Positions 1-7,454 of a stretch of DNA of 64,000 bases are shown piece by piece. The first letter of the stretch is position 1, and each line of letters opens with the position of its first letter. A program made the translations under genes and the position numbers. The notes under the pieces are model-generated. The model ran no database searches, was not told the DNA's origin, and saw nothing but the letters and a program-made list of their open reading frames with translations. This stretch comes from Lantana camara (Eukaryota; Streptophyta; Magnoliopsida; Lamiales; Verbenaceae): positions 97,764,001 to 97,828,000 of the forward strand of contig CM074856.1 of assembly GCA_037501455.1 (NCBI GenBank), given 5' to 3'.

Positions 1-444
1 TACGAATAAACATTCAAGCTCCGAATTAATTTTATAAATTAAAATGAAAGAGAGAGATTTACCAATTAGAGTTTAATTCAATTTAATTTTAGAGACCTTT
101 CGTACAATTTAACGACACTTCGTAAACACATGATTGATAATTAATCTCAAGGAATTCAAGTAAACCGAAATTAAACAAGTTAAGTAACATGATGGATTTA
201 AAATCAACTTGACAATTATTTCATGGAATAAATTCGAATTAAATCAAATTAGATGGTTAGGGTTACATATGCGCGTAAGTAATCAAGTTGACAATTAATC
301 TTAGAATAATTCGAATGATCACATATAAAATTGGTTTTTACATTAAATCACATAATTCAAGAACTCTTAAATTAAACACACACAAGTGTAGAGACTTACT
401 TGTTAATATCATCAAGACGCCCTTCGAGAATACGGGGCGTCACA
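1..444 (-). repeat. Outer end of a minus-strand gypsy-type LTR (family A)
   Basis: Read on the minus strand the stretch starts TGTGACGCCCCG at 444, the kind of LTR start (TGTGACGCCCC or TGTAACGCCCC) common in plant Ty3/gypsy elements and close to the starts of LARD-C and LTR-D in this window. The rest is AT-rich with no coding capacity. It runs off the left edge, so the other end, the duplication and the element type cannot be checked. It could be a solo LTR or the end of a full element. Confidence 0.4.
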
Positions 445-1725
445 TGGAGGAAAAAAGAGTAACCCCCGTTACCCCTTAGAAGAACAAAGAGGTTAACCCC
501 CGTTAACAGACACAGGAGCAAAGCCTTTGGCGAATCAGAGGGGTAACGGACAGAAGGAAAGTGGTAACGCCCGTTACCACTTATAAAAGCGTTATTGCGA
601 TTTCAAAGCAGTAACGGGCATTAACGATAATTGTACATGGATAGGTAACACCCGTTACCTAGGGCGGAGAGACAGAATTTAAGGTTGCTATTTAAGTGCG
701 TTCTTGAGTCCTTTTGAGGGACTTCTTTTTCCGTTCGTGACCTAGCCTGAGGAGAGAAGTTCTGGAGTTTTGAAGAGTTGTTTAAAGAATTCCGAGAATA
801 CGAAAGGATCGAGTTCTTTAACAATTTCGGTTTTTCTGTTTATTTACTGCTTTAATTATCAAACTAATTCCTTTGAGTTTAAGTTTAATTAGTATTATGC
901 TAGATTCGTTTTTCCAAATTTTTACTGAATGTTCATAAGTTTGTGTTTGAGACTTTCTTTTGAGTTGATGAACATGAATTCCTTTAATGCAATTTACTTT
1001 AGTTTTATGAGTTCTGCTTTAATTATGAGTAGCTAAACCCCTAGGGCTAGGGGAGTGATAATGAATGTTTGATATGTGTTTGATGATGCTTGAATAACTT
1101 GTGCTAATTCTTAGTATGAAAACTGGTTTGAATTGAATTGTGAAGGCCTGATCACACTTAGCATAATCTAGAATTACTTGAGAATGGAGAGGTTAATAGT
1201 AATTGAAAAGGTTTCCATAATTACTAGAATGTATGAATGCAAAGAGATTTGGTTCTGGTCTATACAACAGTAAATCTTATTCCATGCCAAGCCGCTAGAA
1301 TAGGAATTGCACTAGTCTTGGTCTTGTTGGTTTAATTAATACATCGATGATTGCGAGAGCAACGTTGATCTTAATTAAATACACGGTTATACCTTGAGAG
1401 AGGATAATTCACATATAAGTGACTAGGTTGTAGAATTGCACTTGTCGAACAAGCATTGTATTGAATCATGGATGCATAAGTCATTGCTTCCCCTTCCTAT
1501 TTAGTCTACTGAGTTTAATCTGTGTTTAAGTTTGTTATTGTGTTTTCTTAGAGTTAATTATTTCAATTTCATTCTAGCAGATAGATATAACAACTTGAAT
1601 TCGTTCGGTCTTTAGATTAGAAATAGATATTGATTTCCCTTCCCTGTGGGTACGATCCTATTATGCTACGTGTATATTAAGTGTACACTTGCACGATTGG
1701 TTTTAACTTAAGTAAAACATACAAC
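445..1725. other. Unassigned retroelement-like non-coding DNA
   Basis: No open frame of note. A TATA-like TATAAAA lies at 582-588, just after a palindrome cluster (459-660), and a C/T-rich stretch ending CCCTGTGGGTACGATCC lies near 1640. Such CCCTGTGG stretches are familiar from LTR-proximal DNA of Tat/Ogre- or Athila-like gypsy elements, but I see no LTR borders, primer site or gag-pol here, so the assignment is only a guess. It is the host DNA into which LTR family A appears to have inserted at 444/445. Confidence 0.3.
459..660. repeat. Palindrome cluster A (GGTAAC-CCC-GTTACC type)
   Basis: Six related words lie within 200 bases. The best is GTGGTAACGCCCGTTACCAC at 561-580, almost perfectly self-complementary. 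Others are at 459-472, 491-507, 543-549 (half), 611-625 and 643-660 (AGGTAACACCCGTTACCT). Several carry one change in an arm. The cluster ends shortly after the TATA-like sequence at 582. Confidence 0.8.
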
Positions 1726-3163
1726 ATCCCAGCTGGGACTGCTTGTTGTGTTGCTGCCTGTTGCTTGATCCTGGCCGGGATTGTTTTCTGAGTGTTTTGT
1801 ATCCCGGTCGGGATGCTGGGACAGGTGGTTTTCGGAACACCTATCCCGGCCGGGATTCCTTTCGGTGTTTTTCATGTCCCGGCTGGGACTGTTCCTGTTG
1901 ACTTTGTGTACTTGCTTTGACTTCTGTTGTTCCTTTACCGTGAACTTGTTTACGTGTCTTGCGTGAATCTTATGGTTTGAACTACATGTCTAATTGCAAT
2001 ATGTGAAGGTGTTAGTTGATTAATTGATTTAATCATATTTGAACATGCGTTATATGATCAGATGTCATACGAACACTTGAATTGTACGTCTATTTGTTAC
2101 GTGGAGCATTGATTGTGCACATGAACACGATCACACCAATTCATGGCATTCTTATGATTTATTACATAATGAATCATTCCACGACTCGTTGCACCACTTC
2201 ATGGAATCATTCCAGCCGTCTACTTGGTTCCATTTTGAGCCGTGTCTCACAAGTACACCTTGTTTCCTTTTTTGTACAGTGATCTCCTCGGTGAAGACAT
2301 TCCAGCCTTGTGGTCCTTCTCTTGGTCTTTCTTGCACATGGAGGTGAGGGTTTTCTTTTATAAACTACCTAAAACCTTGCATGATATAAAAGAAGCCAAA
2401 TGGTTTTCATATTAAACTTGCCATATTTTGTATACCGGGTACGTAACGAAAATGTTTTATAAATTGTGTAGTGTTAACCCTGAGCCTATTTTACTAGATC
2501 CTATTATTGCCCTGGCTCTCCTAGCGTGGGCTAGCCGGTGTGGACCCTGTACCTTTTCCTGGGTTTGGGGGCTTGTGTATTGAGCGAACCGGCGAGGTAT
2601 CGGGTCGACGGTGACCTCTTGCACAAGTCCCATCCTGTTGGACTACCCGAATATCCGCCAGGAGGTTTGGTGGAAGATGGGGCTCCGGTCTGGGAGAGTC
2701 ATGAACCTCCAGATCATCCTATATTAGATGGCGAGGGTTAGCTACCCCGACCATCAATGGTGTGTGGAGGTTAACTTGTACTTGTTTCTCACTATTGATT
2801 ATATAATAACTCCTGTTCCTGCTTGTTTGACTGTTTACTTGTTCCTGTTCCTATCATTTAATAAAGGAAAGAGGAGTCCAGGATGGAATAAATACCCATT
2901 CTCACCGGGTCCCTCTAAATGTAATACATAGATATCCGTAACCTCTAGCATGCCTCAATCCCTGTTCAGCAACCGGAGTCATGGATCGTTAAGGTAAAAT
3001 GGGCATCGACAAAGGGTGTACGGATATCGACTTATGGATTGTGTATCCTAGTTACCTGATTGCATGATTGGACGTAATTCCACCCGTACGTGTTAATTGA
3101 TTCCTGATTCCTATCACCTGCTTTATTAACAAATAACGTACAGTGAAATTACGCCTACCTGAT
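1726..3163 (+). mobile_element. Gypsy-type LTR-B, left part (split by Angela-1)
   Basis: Non-coding. It shares its order of landmarks with the complete LTRs of LARD-C and LTR-D: a palindrome cluster (1727-1889), a stretch reading GTCTCAC...TGTACAG (about 2243-2280), then GAGGTGAGG (about 2341) and an AACCTTGC block. It is cut at 3163/3164 by Angela-1 and resumes at 22591, where the typical LTR 3' end is found. The LTR start is not recognisable: the palindromes begin right at the left border, so the left end may have been lost. Confidence 0.5.
1727..1889. repeat. Palindrome cluster B (TCCCGGCCGGGA type)
   Basis: Five copies of a 12-14 base palindrome: TCCCAGCTGGGA at 1727-1738, TCCTGGCCGGGA at 1769-1780, TCCCGGTCGGGA at 1802-1813, TCCCGGCCGGGA around 1843-1855 and GTCCCGGCTGGGAC at 1876-1889. 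Spacing is irregular (about 20-40 bases). Confidence 0.85.
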
Positions 3164-3238
3164 TACCTAGGGTTTATTTGATCTTGGAGAAAGGATGGTG
3201 TTCAACACATGAACCAAAAGAATTCAATCACTCTCTAA

Positions 3239-3264
3239 GGGGAGCTCGAGCTCCCCTATATATA
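3239..3264 (-). promoter_or_regulatory. Angela-1 LTR core promoter: TATA box plus adjoining palindrome
   Basis: TATATATA at 3257-3264 is followed, in the direction of transcription, by the perfect palindrome GGGGAGCTCGAGCTCCCC at 3239-3256, so the palindrome lies at or just after the expected start site. The equivalent TATA boxes are at 21032-21039 (5' LTR), 28381-28388 (Angela-2), 43761-43767 and about 51535-51542 (Angela-3). Confidence 0.6.
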
Positions 3265-3603
3265 GGAAGGACAGGGGCGGCCGATCCTAGTCCTTTTGGA
3301 CTAAGGATTTGGTCCCTCTCTCTTGTTACTTGATTATCAGGTAATTCCTAACTTTGACTTTTGAATTCTAATTCAAATCAACTTTTAAGAGAGCTAAAAG
3401 ATCCAAACCCCTTTTGGATAATATTATACTTTATTTATTAATAAATAAATAACTTATTTATCTAATTAATTAATTCGTAATTAATTAAATAGATTATTTT
3501 TCTCCAAAATAAGACTTTCTTTTTAATTCAAAAATTAAACCAAAGTCTATTAAATAATTAACACATTAATTATTTAATATATATATACTGTATATATATA
3601 CAT

Positions 3604-3669
3604 ACGTGTAAGACACATGTCCCAAGGACACGTGCCACTCACGTGACCCACACGTGTGATTCACACGTG
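3604..3669. promoter_or_regulatory. G-box cluster in Angela-1 U3
   Basis: Four CACGTG hexamers (3629-3634, 3640-3645, 3651-3656, 3664-3669) and one further ACGT core (3604-3607) lie about 350-410 bases upstream of the TATA box. The block recurs in the other LTRs (about 21378-21447, 28706-28755, 44101-44171, 61232-61302). CACGTG is the core of plant G-box/ABRE elements bound by bZIP and bHLH factors; that it acts so here is inference. Confidence 0.55.
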
Positions 3670-5283
3670 TGGAATGCTCTTGGTATGATCAACTCGTTTA
3701 ATCATTTTAAAGCCTTAACTCATGTAACCAAGTTGTTGTGTGTGACCCACTAGGTTCTAAATTCAATTAGCAGTGACCTTAATTAATTATGTAACGCCCC
3801 CGTTTTTCAGTTTAAATAATGTGGCGTATTTGTTTATAAATTGCGCGATTCAATTATTTAATTATATGATTACTTGTTCATAAGTGTTTTTATTTGATTT
3901 AAACTATAAACTATTAATATTTAATTTAATTTTGATTGTGGAACCAAATCGGGGGCTAACGAGCAATTAGCGCACCCTTGGTTCCGTGCGTGATATCTTG
4001 AGCTCGGGAATTCGGATTCGAATTCCGTCAACTCCGTTGCCTTCGTATCGACGATCCGGAGACAATGGAACAAGCCTCATACCTTTTTGAAATCATTAAG
4101 ACCTCCGAAATCCAACCGTAACGAGCAACTCGTGCAAGAAGAGCCCTTATGTTGACTAGTCTTCATGGTGGGACCCTTAACACCCCCCTAACCTAACCAT
4201 ACCTTAACCATGGCTTGTGTACTTGAGTTAAACCCTTTCTCCTACCCTTTTAGCTGCTAAAACCGAGCCAAAATATCTCCTCTCATTCTGCAACTGATCG
4301 AGAGAAGGGAGAAGAGGAGAAAGGAAGAAACCCTTGGTCATCCTTTGTGATTTTGAGCTCAAATCACCATTTTTCTTCACCAAAACTTCAAGGTATGAAT
4401 ATTTATGTCTTCTCTACTCAATTATGCTTGATTTCATCTATTTGAAACATGATTTGGATCAGATTTGATTAGGGTTTGAATTATGAGTTTGGTATGAACT
4501 TTTAGGGATTTTTGTTCTAGTGACCTATTTGTTGGTGTGGCTGATTTCCTTGCTTGTAAATGAGTATATGAGCTTATTTCTTGGCCAATTTCTTTCCCAA
4601 CTGATAGTATATGATGTTAGGAGGATTTCATCTCTTGCTCCTTTTATGAAATTATGAGATATGGAGCTCCAAACTTGATGATCAAATTGATTCCCCTGTT
4701 TTTCGAACTGCTGTGTGAAATTTTGTGTTGATGCTTAATCAAATGGTCTCCATTTCATGTGAAATTGCATGGAGTTGATGTACACTCATTGTTATATATG
4801 TTAGCATTCATGTTTTAAGTATTTGGATTCATTTGAAGCCTCAAAACCGAAATACATGGCCTGTTTTTATGCATGCTCCATGACAGAATTGTTGCTGTTG
4901 TGTTTGGTAACTTGTTGGTCATTCTAATGTGCTTTAAATTGTACCATTTTGCATATATATGATGTATATAAGTTGTTTAGTATGTTAGCATGCATTCCCC
5001 AAAGTTTCAGATCCAAATTCAAGCCCTAAGTACTTGATCAAGGCATGATAGAATCATTAGGGCTCATATGTCCGATTGTAGCGACCCAGTTTTGTTTCAC
5101 GGTTTCGATGATCTTAACGTGTGATTTAGCTTTTTCACTCTAAATGAAAAATGTTCATAACATGCCAAATATGTTGCATATTAAGTTTCAGAGCATTTGG
5201 AGTTCATTTGGTATGCCTTTGGATTGATTTTGTATGAGTTCAGTTTTGCCGGTAAAATTGTTCGAGTGGTTTGGTTCTGTACC

Positions 5284-5410
5284 GTGACACCCCCGTGTCT
5301 CATTTACTCATAAGAGTGAGACACGGGCGTGTCACACCTGCTGGCTAGTTCTGTACTGAGCCACGGGCGTGGCTCAGTTGGGCTAGGGTTGGTGACACCC
5401 CCGTGTCACT
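5284..5410. repeat. Palindrome cluster C (GACACGGGCGTGTC type)
   Basis: Four palindromes in 127 bases: GTGACACCCCCGTGTC-type words at 5284-5299 and 5391-5410, GACACGGGCGTGTC inside 5318-5335, and GAGCCACGGGCGTGGCTC inside 5356-5377. The third uses different outer arms yet is still self-complementary. The same block is at 12114-12240 in the 3' LTR. Confidence 0.85.
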
Positions 5411-6364
5411 TCCCATACGCAGTCTTCGTTACTTCCTCTTCGGTTTTTGATTTGTTTCACCTCCTTAATGACTTTATCTCCTTTTGTGTTAAACTATGAA
5501 CTTGTTTTGCTATGTGTTAGGAGTATTGTGGTTCAATTTCGTGGCATTTGGATGAGTTATAGGTATGCTTTTGCTTATTGCCGTTTATGTATGTTTATAT
5601 GTTGTTTAGGAATCGCATCACTTATTTTCTATATCATATGATTTCTTCTTGTTGTCAAACCTTGGATATATGCTATGTTATGTAATAGGAAGTATGTAGT
5701 AGCATGTTGGGAGAGTTTGAACATGTTCTATGCTTCTATTTGAGTTCTTGAATAAATTGAATGGAGATATGAATTGAATGATCTATGATTGAACAGGTGA
5801 ATGAATTGGTTATATGATTTTCATGACTTAATATGATCTTTATGTCTTCATATCATGTGTGAGCATTGCCGTGCGTCATATATGGTTCATTTAGGGTCTT
5901 GAGTCTCACGAACACGTCTTGTGGTCTTTTGTACAGTTTGTCTCCAGGGTGGAGAGCTTTTGACCGTCAGGCACTTGGTGCTCGATCCTTGTTTCTTCAC
6001 GGTTAAGGTGAGGGTGTTCTCGTTTTAGCTACGTAATAAACCCTACAACCCGTATGTGAAAAGCTTTGGCCAAAACCGTATGATTATATATATATATATG
6101 GTTTTCAAACGAAGTTATCGAGTAAATTCTTCTGAATTATACGTACGAGCATATATAAGCTTAAAAAAATGGTTTTGTAATGAGGCTATGCTCCAAACCG
6201 TGTGTCTTCATGCTAGCTATGGATTAGGATGACACGGAGAGGTACGTACATAGCATATGCCGAATTACACCGTAAGGTATGATTTCTTATAGTATGTATC
6301 ATATGTATGTATTGATATGTTTTGGCGAGATTATGCTAAGCTGTTATGTTCACGGGCCCCGGGA

Positions 6365-6420
6365 CTTAGTATATGTGGCTAACCGAGGAAGCAAGGGCTG
6401 ACGGGGATCCCATATACTAG
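6365..6420 (+). other. Predicted stem-loop shared by LARD-C and LTR-D
   Basis: Arms TTAGTATATG (about 6366-6375) and CATATACTAG (6411-6420) enclose the conserved core AAGCAAGGGCTGACGGG. LTR-D has the same core between unrelated arms that also pair (39602-39610 with 39651-39659). The second LARD-C copy is at about 13195-13250. Confidence 0.5.
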
Positions 6421-6969
6421 TCCCAACCAAACTACGGTGATACCGGCCCTCGCTAGGAGATTTAGCGGGGAATGGGAGCTGAGTGCCCTTGGGGGATTCA
6501 TGTACCCCCATTGGCCTAGGAATTAACCGGTGGCCGGGTCTTGCAAGCCCGTCCACCACCCGGAGGAAGAAGGTTGGTATTGATATGATTATGTTTATGT
6601 ATATGTTATGATATGATTATGCACCGTGCGGGAAGACCGGGATCCGGATCGCCCAAACGAATATGTTTATGATATGATTTATGGTCTGTGTGTATTATAA
6701 TATATTGCATGATCGCCTAATCAATATATTATTGATATTTGTCGTACACGGTCGGAGTTTGGTTGGAGATTGTGCACGCTCACTCGCCGAGCCTTATATT
6801 TATGTATGATTTATGAATGGAATGAATTTAATATGAATTAGTCGTAAAAGTCGAGCATTGTTATCTATTTTCTTGCCCTTTTTGGGAACTAAATTCAAAT
6901 AAAACCTTGCTCGGGATTTATGACTTGCATGTGCATGTTTTATATATATATGTATCGCTCCTGCTCACT

Positions 6970-6986
6970 CAGTCTTCTAGAGACTG
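6970..6986 (+). other. Short hairpin before a splice-acceptor-like tract
   Basis: CAGTCT-TCTAG-AGACTG, followed by a C/T-rich tract and TGCAG (7015-7019). Counterparts with compensating changes are in F (about 24031-24046), LTR-D (about 40119-40135) and TR-GAG-E (about 54276-54294). Confidence 0.55.
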
Positions 6987-7340
6987 ACCCCTCTCCCTCC
7001 CCATTCTTTTAGTGTGCAGGTTGATCTTTGGAGTTTCGGGCTAGGCGGAGAGGTTTGAAGTTTTTGAGTGAGTCGAGTTAGATTAGGAGAGTCTCTTCAC
7101 TCATTCATGTATTGGAATTATGTATGATTCACTCTATTATATCATGAATTCGAATAATTATGAATTGTTAGTGAATTGCTCTTACGGGGTATTGTTATGT
7201 TTTAAAAGAGGCCTGAAGAGCCCAAATTCCGTTTATAATTGGTATGATTGAACTTTGGCTTTGCTGCATTATATTTTGTGGTTGGTAACCGTTGTCTAGC
7301 TCCGCCTGGCTTAGGAAGGTTTTTATGTTTGTCTCCCGTT

Positions 7341-7400
7341 CGCTATGGTTTGATACGGGTGCGGATTTACTGTTTCGTTACTCGTGTTGAGCCATAGTGC
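7341..7400 (+). other. Conserved paired element near the LTR 3' end (U5)
   Basis: Outer arms CTATGG / CCATAG and inner arms ACGGGT (7355-7360) / ACTCGT (7380-7385) are separated by a symmetric 6/6 internal loop. The loop side contains TTTCGTT. The element ends about 43 bases before the primer site. Copies are at 14171-14230 (3' LTR) and, with changed but pairing arms, in LTR-B, F, LTR-D and TR-GAG-E. Confidence 0.6.
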
Positions 7401-7442
7401 GGGGGATGTGGTGCCTCACGTGCGGGGTGCTACATCCTTAAG

Positions 7443-7454
7443 TGGTATCAGAGC
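7443..7454 (+). other. LARD-C primer binding site (initiator Met tRNA)
   Basis: TGGTATCAGAGC, the usual plant initiator-methionine-tRNA complement, nine bases after the LTR end at 7434. Confidence 0.9.

Larger units (their letters stand above)
3164..3789 (-). repeat. Angela-1 3' LTR, outer part (truncated)
   Basis: Matches the 5' LTR from about 20940 onward, beginning at CCTAGGGTTTATTTGATC. The first 290 or so bases of the LTR (20648-20940) are missing, and the join to LTR-B is abrupt. It contains the TATA box and G-box cluster listed separately, and is cut at 3789 by LARD-C. Confidence 0.85.
3790..7434 (+). repeat. LARD-C 5' LTR
   Basis: Starts TGTAACGCCCC and ends GGTGCTACA. It holds, in order, a GA-rich stretch (about 4300-4330), a possible splice donor AAG|GTATGA at 4393, palindrome cluster C (5284-5410), the stem-loop at 6365-6420, a CAGTCT/AGACTG hairpin (6970-6986) before a C/T-rich tract and CAG (7017-7019), and the paired U5 element (7341-7400). 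Small frames inside it (for example 5447-5641 and 6350-6559) recur identically in the other LTR and have no protein features. Confidence 0.95.

Noticed and set aside
2538..2931. Two overlapping 67-codon plus-strand frames
   Set aside because: In the non-coding middle of LTR-B; no domain, and typical of LTR background.
5447..5641. Frame of 64 codons, hydrophobic, present twice (also 12277-12471)
   Set aside because: It lies inside the LARD-C LTR and recurs only because the LTR is duplicated. No start context, domain or constraint is visible.
6350..6559. 69-codon minus-strand frame, repeated at 13180-13389
   Set aside because: Same LTR duplication; it overlaps the predicted stem-loop and shows no protein family.
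7443..7454. TGGTATCAGAGC as part of a tRNA gene
   Set aside because: Only the 12-base complement of the tRNA 3' end is present, right after an LTR; no cloverleaf follows. It is a primer binding site, as are the minus-strand ones at 20634, 28003 and 51138.
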